DNA of 64,000 bases, taken from positions 4,902,501 to 4,966,500 of the forward strand of contig NZ_AP023243.1 in NCBI RefSeq assembly GCF_016756495.1. Direction: 5' to 3'. This document shows, one piece after another, positions 1-8,493 of the stretch. The notes below the pieces were generated by a model. It was given only the letters and a program-made list of their open reading frames with translations. It did no database searches and was not told the DNA's origin. The DNA comes from Mesorhizobium sp. 113-3-3. GTDB lineage: Bacteria; Pseudomonadota; Alphaproteobacteria; Rhizobiales; Rhizobiaceae. The first letter of the stretch is position 1. Every line of letters begins with the position of its first letter. The position numbers and the translations under genes are program-made.

Positions 1-1855
1 TGGCGAAGCGATGGACCTCGTCGCGCAGCCGCTGGACGAAATAGAGCACCGGGTCGCGCACCGGCAGCGAAAACGAATCCTTGCCCTTGACGAAAAAGCG
101 CTCGCGGCCAGCATCGCGGTCCTGGCCCTTGGCGATGCCGATCGCCACGACGCGGTCCTCGATGCCGAGATCGGCGAGAATCTTGCGTACCGCCGTCATC
201 TGGCCCTGGCCGCCATCGATCAGGATGACGTCGGGCCAGGCCGGGAAGCTGCCGGAGATGTCGTCTTCGATATCATCCCCTGCTTCCGCCGAGGCGGCAT
301 CGTCGGGCACGACATCGCCATGCTCCTTGAGCAGCCGCGAAAAGCGCCGTTCCATCACCTCGCGCATCATGCCGAAATCGTCGCCGGGCGTGATCTCGGT
401 CGAGCGGATGTTGAATTTCCGGTACTGGTTTTTGACAAACCCTTCCGGTCCCGCGACGACCATGGCGCCGACCGCATTGGTGCCCATGATGTGCGAGTTG
501 TCATAGACCTCGATGCGCACCGGCGGCTTGGCCAGGCCGAAGGTCTCGGCGAAACCGGCAAGCAGGCGCCCCTGCGTCGAGGTCTCGGCCAGCCTGCGGC
601 CCAACGCCTCGCGGGCGTTCTGCAAGGCATTGTCGGTCAGGTCCTTCTTTTCGCCGCGCTGCGGCACGGAGATCGCAACCTTGCGGCCGGCGCGGGTCGA
701 AAGCGCCTCGGCCAGCAATTCCTGGTCCTCCACCGTGTGCGACAGAAGGATTGCCCGCGGCGTCGGCTTGTCGTCGTAGAACTGCGCCAGGAACGAGCCC
801 AATACTTCCGATCCTTCCAGCGCGGGATCGGCTTTGGGGAAATAGGCGCGGTTGCCCCAGTTCTGGCCGGTGCGGAAGAAGAACACCTGGATGCAGACCT
901 GGCCGCCCTCCTGATGGATGGCGAAGACATCGGCCTCGTCGACAGTGGCGGGATTGATGCCCTGGTGGCTCTGCACATGCGACAGGGCGGCCAGCCGATC
1001 GCGATAGATGGCGGCACGTTCGAAATCGAGGTCTTCGGACGCTTGCTGCATGGCGGCCGAAATCTCGGTCTTCACCTTCTGGCTGCGGCCGGACAAGAAA
1101 TCCTTGGCCTCGGCGACCAGCTCGGCATAGCCCTCATGCGAGATTTCGCCGGTGCAGGGGCCGGCGCAACGCTTGATCTGGTAGAGCAGGCACGGCCGCG
1201 TGCGGTTCTCGTAGAACGAGTTGGTGCAGCTGCGCAGCAGGAAGGCGCGCTGCAGCGAATTGATGGTGCGGCCGACGGCGCCGGCTGAAGCAAAGGGGCC
1301 GAAATAGTCGCCTTTTCGCGACCGCGCGCCGCGATGCTTGTAGATGCCGGGCGAGACATGGTCGCCGGTCAAAAGGATATAGGGGAACGACTTGTCGTCG
1401 CGCATCAGCACGTTGAATCGCGGCCGCAAGCGCTTGATAAGATTGGCTTCGAGCAGCAGCGCCTCGATCTCGGTGCGGGTGACGACGAACTCCATCGTCG
1501 ACGTCTCGCGGACCATGCGGCCAATGCGGCTGGTGTGGAACCTGCCTTGCGCGTAGTTGGTGACGCGCTTCTTCAGGCTGCGCGCCTTGCCGACATAGAG
1601 CACGTCGCCGGCGGCGTTCATCATGCGGTAGACGCCGGGCGCGTTGGGCAGCCGCTTGACCAGCGTCTGGATCACCTCGGCGCCGACCATGCCTTCGGCA
1701 TCGCCGGCGTGCGGCGTCCAGTCGATGGCCGTGAAGGCGACATCCGGGCCTGTCGGTTCGACGATCTCCTCGAGCGCCTCGTCCTCGAGGTCGATTTCGG
1801 GAGGCAGGTCATCGGCGCCGCCGCGCGGCTTGCTCTTTTGGTCTAAAGGACTCAT
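1..1855 (-). CDS. uvrC: UvrABC excinuclease subunit C, partial (3' end outside window)
   Basis: UvrC makes the dual incisions of nucleotide-excision repair with UvrA and UvrB. About 618 residues are visible. An N-terminal GIY-YIG nuclease has GVY near residues 74-76 and YVG near 87-89. A UVR (UvrB-binding) helix pair lies around 262-293, and the C-terminal RNase H-like nuclease shows VYDNSH near 447 and [10 protein letters not shown] near 540. The terminal helix-hairpin-helix region is cut off by the window edge. The start ATG (1855-1853) overlaps the stop of the upstream SDR gene by ATGA, so the two are translationally coupled. The ~50-residue acidic N-terminal extension before the GIY domain is longer than in E. 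coli UvrC. Identity is secure. Confidence 0.96.
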   Translation of the reverse strand, partial: MSPLDQKSKPRGGADDLPPEIDLEDEALEEIVEPTGPDVAFTAIDWTPHAGDAEGMVGAEVIQTLVKRLPNAPGVYRMMNAAGDVLYVGKARSLKKRVTNYAQGRFHTSRIGRMVRETSTMEFVVTRTEIEALLLEANLIKRLRPRFNVLMRDDKSFPYILLTGDHVSPGIYKHRGARSRKGDYFGPFASAGAVGRTINSLQRAFLLRSCTNSFYENRTRPCLLYQIKRCAGPCTGEISHEGYAELVAEAKDFLSGRSQKVKTEISAAMQQASEDLDFERAAIYRDRLAALSHVQSHQGINPATVDEADVFAIHQEGGQVCIQVFFFRTGQNWGNRAYFPKADPALEGSEVLGSFLAQFYDDKPTPRAILLSHTVEDQELLAEALSTRAGRKVAISVPQRGEKKDLTDNALQNAREALGRRLAETSTQGRLLAGFAETFGLAKPPVRIEVYDNSHIMGTNAVGAMVVAGPEGFVKNQYRKFNIRSTEITPGDDFGMMREVMERRFSRLLKEHGDVVPDDAASAEAGDDIEDDISGSFPAWPDVILIDGGQGQMTAVRKILADLGIEDRVVAIGIAKGQDRDAGRERFFVKGKDSFSLPVRDPVLYFVQRLRDEVHRFA

Positions 1856-2616
1856 TCCGTCATGCCTGTCACATCGGGCGTCTGCCATGCAAGATGCTGG
1901 CCGCCATCGAGCGCGATCATCTGACCAGTTACCGAGCGCGCATCCCAGAGATAGCGGATGGTGGCGCCGAATTCCGGCAATTCCGGGCCGCGCTTCAGGA
2001 TCAGGCCAGCGACCTGCGCGTCAAAATCGGAATCGTCCTGGCGCACATTCTTCAGTGTCGGGCCAGGACCGATCGCATTGACGCGAATGCGTGGGCCGAG
2101 CGCCTGCGCCAGCATCTGAGTCTGGGTCCACAAGGCCGACTTCGACAGAGCATAGGAGAAGTAGCGCGGCGTCGGCCGCCAGACGCGCTGATCGATGATG
2201 TTGACGATCAGGCCCTCGCGCCCTTCAGGCAAGGCGCGGGCGAAATTCTGCGCCAGCAGCGCCGGCGTTTTCACATGGATGGCAAAGTGACGGTCCCAGG
2301 CCTGCCAATCGAAATCCTCGACGGAATCGTCGACGAAGAGCGAAGCGTTGTTGACCAGCAGGGAGATCGGTCCCAGCTCGGCCTCCGCCTGGCCGACGAG
2401 GCCGCTGACGGCGTTCATGTCGGTCAGGTCCGCGCCAACCACGGCGGCGCGGCCGCCAGACCGATTGATCCCCGCGGCCAAGGCATCCGCCTCGTCGTCC
2501 GAGCGATTGGCGTGGATGGCGACGGCAAAACCATGGCCGGCGAGGTCTTCGACAATTGCCTTGCCGATCCGTTTCGCCCCGCCCGTCACAAGGGCCGCGG
2601 CAATGGCTTTGCTCAT
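1852..2616 (-). CDS. SDR-family oxidoreductase, pteridine reductase / FolM-like
   Basis: This is a 254-residue classical-length short-chain dehydrogenase. The cofactor motif TGGAKRIG starts near residue 11, and its Arg suggests NADPH use. NNAS lies near residue 90 and the catalytic YxxxK appears as YALSK near 155. The usual catalytic serine is replaced by Asp in NIIDQRVW, as in trypanosomatid pteridine reductase PTR1 and E. coli FolM. A role in reducing dihydropterins is therefore plausible, but that is inference from motifs. The gene is the first of a two-gene operon, with its TGA inside the uvrC ATG. No obvious operator was seen upstream. Confidence 0.85.
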   Translation of the reverse strand: MSKAIAAALVTGGAKRIGKAIVEDLAGHGFAVAIHANRSDDEADALAAGINRSGGRAAVVGADLTDMNAVSGLVGQAEAELGPISLLVNNASLFVDDSVEDFDWQAWDRHFAIHVKTPALLAQNFARALPEGREGLIVNIIDQRVWRPTPRYFSYALSKSALWTQTQMLAQALGPRIRVNAIGPGPTLKNVRQDDSDFDAQVAGLILKRGPELPEFGATIRYLWDARSVTGQMIALDGGQHLAWQTPDVTGMTE

Positions 2617-3029
2617 CTGCTGTCAATCCTCATTTTCGGGCCAAAAACACGGCGCCGACGAAATATGGCCCGGCATACGTTAAACGGCATTCGCACTTGG
2701 GGCGGCATTGTGGCGAAACGCCTGATCCGGCATGCCGACTCGTCTTGGAGTCGGAAGCGCCGGTACGCAATATAGGACGCTGGACTCCTTGCACCAAGCG
2801 GTGTGCAGCGCAGCATGAAATGGCTGCTGACATTTCGCTGTTGCGAAGATGCAACGTCAAGGTTCCGCCTCATTCGCGCCGGGGAATGACCCAAGTTCAG
2901 GTTCGCTTCAGCCGCATTTTGACACGACATTTGGAACCGACGAACGCCAGATCCGTTTCACCCCCCGGACGGGTTGATGGCGATCGTGAGAAACAAGCCT
3001 GTGTCCTGTGGCTTAAGGAGTAAAGAACA
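2617..3029. other. Intergenic region between the SDR gene and the omp gene
   Basis: This is 413 bases between divergent genes. Short open frames are present on both strands, but none has a convincing ribosome site or protein character. The only clear signal is the EcfG-type promoter at 2933-2957, listed separately. A reasonable ribosome-binding site (taaggag) sits just before the ATG at 3030. Confidence 0.6.
2933..2957 (+). promoter_or_regulatory. Candidate EcfG (general stress response) promoter
   Basis: GGAAC at 2933-2937 and CGTT at 2954-2957 are separated by 16 bases, which fits the alphaproteobacterial EcfG consensus GGAAC-N16/17-CGTT. It lies about 70 bases upstream of the outer-membrane protein start, a normal distance for a 5' leader. 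No experimental evidence is available here. Confidence 0.5.
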
Positions 3030-3686
3030 ATGCAAGCCAATCTCAAATTCGCACGGCCGCTGGCCGTTGCGCTCGGGCTCTTCGCCCTCGGTGGTACTGC
3101 CTATGCCGCAGACGTCGTCCAGGAAGAGCCCCCGGCACCCGCACCGGTTGCCGAACTGCCCGTCGCATCCTGGGCCGGCCCGTATGCCGGTCTTAACGTT
3201 GGCTACGGCTTCAGCGGCCGTACCAAGGAGAAGGATCTGGGTTTTGAAACCGACACCAAGGGTTTCGTCGGCAGCGTCTTCGGCGGCTATCAGTGGCAGC
3301 AGGAGAACTTCGTGTACGGCGGTGAAGCCGAACTCGGCTATAACGGCGTCAAGGGTGACGATAACGGCATCCACTCCAAGGGCGGCTTCGAAGGCTCGCT
3401 GCGTGCCCGTCTCGGCTACGCTGTGACCCCGGAAATCCTGCTCTATGGTACCGGCGGTCTCGCCGGCAAAAGCCTGAAGGTGGAAGACAGCGATCTCGGC
3501 GTCAGCGACCGCGCCACGATGCTCGGCTGGACCGCCGGCGTCGGCACCGACATCAAGCTGACCGACAACGTCTTCGGCCGTGTCGAGTACCGCTACACGG
3601 ACTTCGGCTCGAAGAGCTTCGACGGTATCGGCAAGGTCAAGGCCACCGACAACCGCGTCACCTTCGGCCTCGGCATGAAGTTCTAA
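3030..3686 (+). CDS. Outer-membrane beta-barrel protein (Omp25/RopB-like porin family)
   Basis: The 218-residue precursor has a Sec signal peptide ending at about residue 26 (GGTAYA-AD). A Pro/Ala-rich linker follows, then alternating hydrophobic strands of an OMP_b-brl barrel: SWAGPYAGLNVGYGF opening near 48, GEAELGYN, ARLGYAVTP, RVEYRYTDFG, and a terminal strand ending in Phe (FGLGMKF), the usual BAM recognition residue. It belongs to the Omp25/Omp31/RopB group of rhizobia and Brucella. It is monocistronic, with a strong terminator just downstream and a candidate EcfG promoter upstream. Confidence 0.88.
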   Translation: MQANLKFARPLAVALGLFALGGTAYAADVVQEEPPAPAPVAELPVASWAGPYAGLNVGYGFSGRTKEKDLGFETDTKGFVGSVFGGYQWQQENFVYGGEAELGYNGVKGDDNGIHSKGGFEGSLRARLGYAVTPEILLYGTGGLAGKSLKVEDSDLGVSDRATMLGWTAGVGTDIKLTDNVFGRVEYRYTDFGSKSFDGIGKVKATDNRVTFGLGMKF

Positions 3687-3706
3687 GTCGTTCAAGCCAC
3701 GACACG

Positions 3707-3736
3707 AAAAAGCCGGGCCTCGCGCCCGGCTTTTTT
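3707..3736 (+). terminator. Rho-independent terminator of the omp gene
   Basis: A perfect 12-bp stem (AAAAAGCCGGGC at 3707-3718, GCCCGGCTTTTT from 3724) has a 5-base loop and ends in a run of T. It starts 20 bases after the omp stop codon. The A/T flanks make it bidirectional, so it may also serve the convergent GST gene. Confidence 0.9.
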
Positions 3737-3748
3737 ATTGCCGGCCGC

Positions 3749-4345
3749 TCAGGCCGGAATCGCCGACTTCAGCTCCGGAAATTTTTCGTCGAAACGCGCC
3801 GCCCAACGGGTCAGCCGGCCGCGGCCCTTTTCCCATTTGCCAGCGAAACGCAAAGAGAGATAGCCGAGGCAGGCACGCAAGGCCATCTGGCCGGCCGTGA
3901 TCTTCTTGGGCAGTTTCGGCGGGTTGGCATTGAGCAGATCGAGCGCGGCGGTGATCTTCGCCCACTGCCGGTCGAGCCAGGGCTGATAAACCATCTCGTC
4001 AGGCCGGGTGCGGCGTTCATAGACCATCGACAGCGCGCAATCGCAGATGCCGTCAGCCAGCGCCTCCAGCACTTCCGCCTCGAGCCGCTTGTCGGGATTG
4101 CGCGGAAACAAGGCGTTCTTCGAAATCCGGTTGAGGTGCTGGGTGATGGCGCGGCTGTCGTGAACCGAGCGGCCATCGTCCAGTACCAGCACCGGGATCT
4201 TGCCGAGCGGATTGGCGCCGATCAGTTCGGCCGGTTTGTCCTCGGTCTTGACCGGCACTTCGTCGATCGCGATCCCGGCATAGGCCGCGGCCATCCTTAC
4301 CTTGGAGCTGTAGGGAGAGGTGGAGGCGTAGAGCAGCTTCGGCAT
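3749..4345 (-). CDS. Glutathione S-transferase family protein
   Basis: This is a 198-residue cytosolic GST. The N-terminal thioredoxin fold carries ASTSPYSSKVRMAA, where the GSH-activating Ser/Tyr is expected. NPLGKIPVLV has the conserved cis-Pro, and HDSRAI is the GSH-binding SNAIL-type motif near residue 63. The all-helical C-terminal domain follows from about 85. The substrate cannot be told from sequence. It converges on the omp gene and shares its terminator region. Confidence 0.88.
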   Translation of the reverse strand: MPKLLYASTSPYSSKVRMAAAYAGIAIDEVPVKTEDKPAELIGANPLGKIPVLVLDDGRSVHDSRAITQHLNRISKNALFPRNPDKRLEAEVLEALADGICDCALSMVYERRTRPDEMVYQPWLDRQWAKITAALDLLNANPPKLPKKITAGQMALRACLGYLSLRFAGKWEKGRGRLTRWAARFDEKFPELKSAIPA

Positions 4346-4762
4346 GATCGGTTTCCTGTTTGCAGGCGCTCAGTGTTGACTGGAGAGGCGCTTGCGATCA
4401 ACCGCCAGGGCACGAAAAAACAACAGCCAGAAACCGGTTGCGGTTTCCGCTTCCAGACATCACGGACAGCCTACGAACTGACACGCTGGAACACGAGCGT
4501 GCGAAGACGGCAGTCTGACGGGATCAGACCTGCATTCGCATCTCAAGAAGCCCAGGCATCGTACCCAGACCTTCGCCGACTGCTACAAGGAGGCAACCCA
4601 AAGAGCGAGCGAGGCAGCCAACCGGCGCCTCGCTTTGCTTGCCCCTCGGTCCCACCCCGATGTTCAGCCCTCAGGGCTGAACCCGCTGCCGGACAGTTTC
4701 GATCCCGAGCGTCAGAGCGTCCTTGCGAATCCGAAGGGATACGCGACGCCCCAACGACCGGT
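4346..4762. other. Intergenic region with a 21-base perfect hairpin
   Basis: The 417 bases lie between the GST promoter and the 3' end of the H1-like gene. The clearest structure is a hairpin at 4662-4682 (GTTCAGCCCT, one base, AGGGCTGAAC), positioned to end transcripts of the H1-like gene although it lacks a T tract. A second weaker pair, AGCGAGGC/GCCTCGCT, lies near 4604-4636. Open frames here are extensions of shadows of neighbouring genes. Confidence 0.5.
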
Positions 4763-5236
4763 CTACTTCTTGGCCGGAGCCTTCGCCTTCGCAGGCGCTG
4801 CCTTGGCCTTCGGCGCGGCGGCCTTCTTCACAGCCGGCTTGGTCGCGGCCGCTGCTGCTTTCGCGGCCGGCTTTGCCGCCGCTTTTGCTGCCGGCTTTGC
4901 CGCTGCCTTTGCGGCGGGCTTTGCCGCTGCCTTGGCGGGCGCTGCCTTCTTGGCGGCGGGTTTTGCCGCTGCCTTGGCTGCCGGCTTCTTCGCCGGTGCT
5001 GCCTTCGCCGCCGGCTTTGCCGCTGCCTTGGCGGGCGCCGCCTTCTTCACTGCCGGCTTCGCCGCTGCCTTGGCCGCCGGCTTCTTGGCAGGTGCTGCCT
5101 TCGCCGCGGGCTTTGCCGCCGCCTTCGCAGGCGCTGCTTTCTTCACTGCTGTTGCGGCCTTCGCCGCGACTGCTTTTGCGGGTGCTTTCTTTGCCGGTGC
5201 CTTGGATGCCGGCGCTTTAGATGACTGCTTAGCCAT
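4763..5236 (-). CDS. Histone H1-like Ala/Lys/Pro-rich DNA-binding protein
   Basis: The 157-residue protein is almost entirely Ala, Lys and Pro, built of degenerate AAKPAAKAA / KKAAPAKA units like the C-terminal tail of eukaryotic H1, Pseudomonas AlgP and Bordetella BpH1. No globular domain is present. It probably coats or condenses DNA. I place the start at the MAKQSSK methionine (ATG 5236-5234) because GAAGGGG sits just upstream; an open frame extends 17 codons further but lacks a site. The underlying DNA is a low-complexity repeat, prone to copy-number change and misassembly. Confidence 0.8.
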   Translation of the reverse strand: MAKQSSKAPASKAPAKKAPAKAVAAKAATAVKKAAPAKAAAKPAAKAAPAKKPAAKAAAKPAVKKAAPAKAAAKPAAKAAPAKKPAAKAAAKPAAKKAAPAKAAAKPAAKAAAKPAAKAAAKPAAKAAAAATKPAVKKAAAPKAKAAPAKAKAPAKK

Positions 5237-5781
5237 GTCATGCCCCTTCACGTTATGCCGATGGCCGTGAATGACCCCGGCGCGCAATGCATATCTGACT
5301 CGCGGCTCGCTAGCCAGCGAAGCAATGGTATGATTTTCTCAGCTTAAATTTTGGTTGAGATCGACACACGATCGCACTCATCATCACAAAAATCCGCTGC
5401 TGATCTTCTGACATCGCCAGCAATTTCACACCGGCACTCTCGATGCGAGCTGACGATGAAGCCACGAAGATTAGCAAGCCGCTTCACGCATGATCTTCGG
5501 CCGCGAATATCACGGCCTGCCACCTCATCGAAGCGATCATCTTCTGCAATCGAATGATCCATACGGATCACGAGCACGACGCGACGACCGATCTGAAGAT
5601 CACCTTGTCAAGCGTGCTTCCATCATCCGTCGCCGATTGACAGATAACTCTGCAGAGCAGAGTATTCTGCAGAAGCAGGAGCTAGTGATTTGATTTCGAT
5701 CACACAAAGGCAACCGACAGGACCCGCAATTGCCGGGTCACCTGGCGACAGTCCAGGGTTTTGCCGCAGTGGAGCCTATTG
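5237..5781. other. Intergenic region upstream of the histone-like gene and winged-helix regulator
   Basis: These 545 bases are less GC-rich than the surroundings. No protein-coding frame is convincing. Twin palindromes at 5648-5674 (listed separately) are the only distinct element; they lie 108 bases before the regulator start. Confidence 0.5.
5648..5674. promoter_or_regulatory. Twin palindromes, possible operator of the downstream regulator
   Basis: Two perfect 10-base palindromes, CTCTGCAGAG (5648-5657) and TTCTGCAGAA (5665-5674), share the core TCTGCAGA. Their centres are 17 bases apart. Such paired dyads upstream of a winged-helix gene are typical of autoregulatory operators, but no binding protein is known. 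Confidence 0.4.
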
Positions 5782-6093
5782 GTGAGCGCCGACGAGATCA
5801 TCCATCAGAGCACACGGCTGAGGATCATGGCCGTCCTGAACACGCTGGAAAGGCGTGAGGCACTGGAGTTCACCCAGTTGAAGGCCATGATCGAAACCAC
5901 TGATGGGAATCTCGGAGCACATCTCGATACGCTGGCCAGGGCAGGCTATGTCGATGTCGAGAAGCTTTTCGTCGGGCGACGGCCGCAGACCCGGGTCAAG
6001 GCAACGACGATTGGGCGGCGGGCCTTTCGCGGCCATATCGCTTTTCTCCGCAAGATCATCGACCAGGCCGAACCGGCGCAGCGCAGGAAATAG
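5782..6093 (+). CDS. Winged-helix transcriptional regulator (ArsR/MarR-like fold)
   Basis: A small protein of about 103 residues consisting of one winged helix-turn-helix. HQSTRLRIMAVLNTLE forms helix 1, EFTQLKAMIETTDGNLGAHLDTLARAGY the HTH with its recognition helix, and VGRRPQTRVKATTIGRRAF the wing. This matches the stand-alone 'transcriptional regulator' family close to HTH_34. I prefer the GTG at 5782 because GGAG lies seven bases before it; a TTG at 5779 is possible. The target is unknown, but autoregulation via the twin palindromes is plausible. Confidence 0.8.
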   Translation: MSADEIIHQSTRLRIMAVLNTLERREALEFTQLKAMIETTDGNLGAHLDTLARAGYVDVEKLFVGRRPQTRVKATTIGRRAFRGHIAFLRKIIDQAEPAQRRK

Positions 6094-6115
6094 CGCTGCG
6101 ACTGAGCGCTCTCTG

Positions 6116-6730
6116 TCAGCGCGTGACGACCACGGCAACGCCGGCGCCGATCATGACGCCGCCCGCCGCGCGGTTGACCCGGCGCACAATCCGGGGCGTG
6201 CGCAACAGGCCGCGGGCGCGGCCGGCAAGGAGGACATGCCCGCCGATAACAACAATCTCGACAGCCAGGATCACTGCGACGAGGATGCCGAGATGAGATG
6301 ATGTCAGCGAGGCGCCGACGACGTTGGGCAGCAGTGCCACATAGAACAGCGGCATTTTCGGATTGCCGAGATTGAGCGCGACACCGGTGGCGAAGATCGT
6401 CAGCAGGCCGCGCCGCCCGGAGACAGGCTGCAGATCCGGCACGACGGGCACTGCCGTCCAGAGCTTGACGCCCTTCCAGATCAGATAGGCCGCTCCGCCG
6501 TAGCGAAGCACCGTCATGACGATTGCCATCTTGGCGGCGATGATCGACAGGCCGAAGGCCGCGAGCATCAGGAAGATGAGGATGCCGACCACCGTGCCGG
6601 CGCTATAGGCGATGCCCGACGCGGCGCCGCTGGAGATCGTGCGGGCGACGATCGTCATGTTGTCGGGACCGGGGCTGGCGGCGAAGACGAAGAAGGCGGC
6701 CGCGAAGGCAAGGACGGTGGCAAGGTCCAT
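6116..6730 (-). CDS. LysE/RhtB-family amino-acid exporter
   Basis: This 204-residue inner-membrane protein has six predicted hydrophobic segments. The N-terminal family signature ASPGPDNM is near residue 18, YLIWKG near 82 and NLGNPKMPLFY near 121. The LysE family exports amino acids or homoserine lactone-type compounds; the substrate is not predictable here. It is followed downstream by the convergent winged-helix regulator gene. Confidence 0.88.
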   Translation of the reverse strand: MDLATVLAFAAAFFVFAASPGPDNMTIVARTISSGAASGIAYSAGTVVGILIFLMLAAFGLSIIAAKMAIVMTVLRYGGAAYLIWKGVKLWTAVPVVPDLQPVSGRRGLLTIFATGVALNLGNPKMPLFYVALLPNVVGASLTSSHLGILVAVILAVEIVVIGGHVLLAGRARGLLRTPRIVRRVNRAAGGVMIGAGVAVVVTR

Positions 6731-6804
6731 GAAGGCTCCCGAAAGTGATGTGTCGCTCTCGGGTGTTCAGCTTAGCCGATTTGCCCGCCGGCGATACCCC
6801 GACT

Positions 6805-6942
6805 TCAGGGCCTTCGTGACACCACCAGCGCCGCCGCGGCGGATGCCGCGCTGAACAGGCAGGCGCCGCTCCAGCCCCACGCCGAATAGGCAAGTCCCGC
6901 CAGACCCGAGCCGCAGGCGCGCGTGCCGGCAGGCGCATGCAT
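6805..6942 (-). pseudogene. Possible C-terminal remnant of an MFS transporter
   Basis: A 45-codon frame between the DMT and LysE genes encodes GLAGLAYSAWGWSGACLF followed by a short Ala-rich hydrophobic stretch ending in Arg-Arg-Pro. This resembles the last transmembrane helices of MFS drug exporters (a Gly-rich helix, WGW, then a final helix). No upstream MFS sequence survives, since the DMT stop is immediately adjacent. It could be chance coding potential in GC-rich DNA. Confidence 0.35.
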
Positions 6943-6947
6943 TGTCG

Positions 6948-7784
6948 TCACGATTGATAACCGAGGCAGATGGCGCCGAGCGCGACGACGGCGCAGGCGC
7001 CGACCCGCCGGGGCGTCAGCGTCTCGCCAAGAAACAGCCGGCCGATGAAAGCGGCGAAGACGACGCTGGTCTCGCGGATCGCCGTGATCGGACCGGCAGG
7101 CCCGAGCGCGAAGGCCGCCACCACGACGCCATAGGCGAGAAGCGCGAACAGGCCGCCGCCCAGTGCCTTCCAGGTTTCGGGCGCCCGCGGGTCGACGGCG
7201 AGCCGGCCGCGACAGGCGATGAAGGTCGCCGGCAGCAAGGCGCCATAGGCGAGCAGCACCCAGGCGGTGTAGGCGCCGACATTGCCGGCCGCGCGAACGC
7301 CGATCGCATCGACCGTCGCATAGGCGGCGATGATTGCTCCCGTCGCCAGCGCATAGAGGATCGATGTCGTGGCAGCTCTTCCGCGTCCGAGCGATAGCCC
7401 CATGATGCCGCTACCGACCAGGGCGACGCCGACAGTCTCCAGAACGCTGAGCTGCTGGCCGGCGAGCAGGAAGCCACCAAGGGTGACGAGCAGAGGCACG
7501 CTGCCGCGAACAATCGGATAGACCTGTCCCAATTCGCCATATCGGTAGGCGGCCACCAGAAACACGCTGTAGCCGACCTGCAGGCAGGCCGAGAGCCCGA
7601 CATAGAGCCAGGCCGATGGGGCTGGAAAACCGTTGACGATGGCCAACGGAACGGCCAGCGCCGTGCTGGAGAAGCTCATGACGGTGACGGTCCACAACCT
7701 GTCGGCGCCGGTTCGCAGAAAAGCATTCCAGCTTGCGTGCAGGATCGCCGCGAAAAGCGCGAGCCCGATGACCAGCGGGCTCAT
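6948..7784 (-). CDS. DMT/EamA-family transporter
   Basis: This 278-residue protein has about ten hydrophobic helices in two EamA repeats. YPIVRGSVPLLVTLGGFLLAGQ marks the end of the first repeat, and ETSVVFAAFIGRLFLGE with LGAICLGYQS the end of the second. It is likely a small-molecule exporter. Its ATG overlaps the stop of the upstream TetR gene (ATGA), so regulator and transporter form one operon, and the transporter is a probable target of that repressor. Confidence 0.86.
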   Translation of the reverse strand: MSPLVIGLALFAAILHASWNAFLRTGADRLWTVTVMSFSSTALAVPLAIVNGFPAPSAWLYVGLSACLQVGYSVFLVAAYRYGELGQVYPIVRGSVPLLVTLGGFLLAGQQLSVLETVGVALVGSGIMGLSLGRGRAATTSILYALATGAIIAAYATVDAIGVRAAGNVGAYTAWVLLAYGALLPATFIACRGRLAVDPRAPETWKALGGGLFALLAYGVVVAAFALGPAGPITAIRETSVVFAAFIGRLFLGETLTPRRVGACAVVALGAICLGYQS

Positions 7785-8362
7785 TGCGGCCCGCGCGAGG
7801 CAGCGACGATTCCCAGGGCGGTCTTGCGGGCTTCGCGCAGAGCGGTATTCCCCTGCCCCATCTGCGCCATCAGGGTCGCCCCTTCGATCAGCATCAACAG
7901 GGTTGCCGCCACGTTCTCGGCCCGGCCGCGCGGCATCACCTCCGACAGGATCGATCGCATGCGCTGGCGAAGGCCGTTCTTCTGCCTGGCGACAGCCTCG
8001 AACACGGGATGCCCGGGGTCGCCAAACTCGGCCAGCGCATGCGCGAACAGACAGCCGTGGAAATCGGGACTGCGGAACCAGCGGCGATGCCAGTCGAATA
8101 TCTCCGCGATCTTCTGCTCCGGCGTGATGTCCTTGCGGGCAAGCTGGTCGAGCTGACCGTCAAAACGCCGGGCGCGATAGTCGAGTACCGCGACGATCAA
8201 CTCGTCCTTGCTGGGGAAATGACGGTACATCGTCATCTTGGCCACGTCGGCCTCGGCGATGATCCGGTCGATGCCGGTGGCATGGAATCCGGCGCGCTTG
8301 AACAGCGCGTAGGCGGTTTCGACGACATGCTGGCGTTTGTCGGAGAGAGGCGACGGTGTCAT
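7781..8362 (-). CDS. TetR/AcrR-family transcriptional repressor
   Basis: The protein has 193 residues from the chosen ATG at 8362. The N-terminal HTH reads VVETAYALFKRAGFHATGIDRIIAEADVAKMTMYRHF, the typical TetR pattern with K/R after the recognition helix. The C-terminal ligand domain includes a TetR_C-like segment (GCLFAHALAEF). An in-frame ATG 15 codons upstream (8407) would run through a perfect 24-base palindrome, which is better read as the operator; this decides the start. It is cotranscribed with the DMT transporter. Confidence 0.88.
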   Translation of the reverse strand: MTPSPLSDKRQHVVETAYALFKRAGFHATGIDRIIAEADVAKMTMYRHFPSKDELIVAVLDYRARRFDGQLDQLARKDITPEQKIAEIFDWHRRWFRSPDFHGCLFAHALAEFGDPGHPVFEAVARQKNGLRQRMRSILSEVMPRGRAENVAATLLMLIEGATLMAQMGQGNTALREARKTALGIVAASRGPQ

Positions 8363-8375
8363 GGCATCCAACAAG

Positions 8376-8399
8376 TGATGAGACAGGTCTGTCTCATCA
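8376..8399. promoter_or_regulatory. Perfect TetR-type operator palindrome
   Basis: The arms TGATGAGACAG (8376-8386) and CTGTCTCATCA (8389-8399) are exact inverted repeats with a 2-base spacer. They sit 14 bases upstream of the TetR start codon, an ideal position for autorepression of the TetR-DMT operon. The GACAG/CTGTC core is common in operators of this family. Confidence 0.75.
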
Positions 8400-8436
8400 G
8401 AGTGCAATGGATCGCGTTTTCTGTCAACACAACAAA

Positions 8437-8465
8437 ACGCCTGCGGCTGATCAAGCCGCAGGCGT
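8437..8465 (-). terminator. Rho-independent terminator of the 8641-9093 gene
   Basis: A perfect 12-bp stem (ACGCCTGCGGCT at 8437-8448, AGCCGCAGGCGT at 8454-8465) has a 5-base loop. On the minus strand it is followed by TTTTGTTGTGTT. It lies downstream of the secreted-protein gene, beyond a palindromic repeat. Confidence 0.75.
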
Positions 8466-8493
8466 CAAAACAATCGGGAATTTGGAAGACTGC

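Noticed and set aside
4763..5236. Regular DNA repeats that could suggest a CRISPR or satellite array
   Set aside because: They are degenerate codon repeats of an Ala/Lys/Pro-rich protein with no unique spacers.
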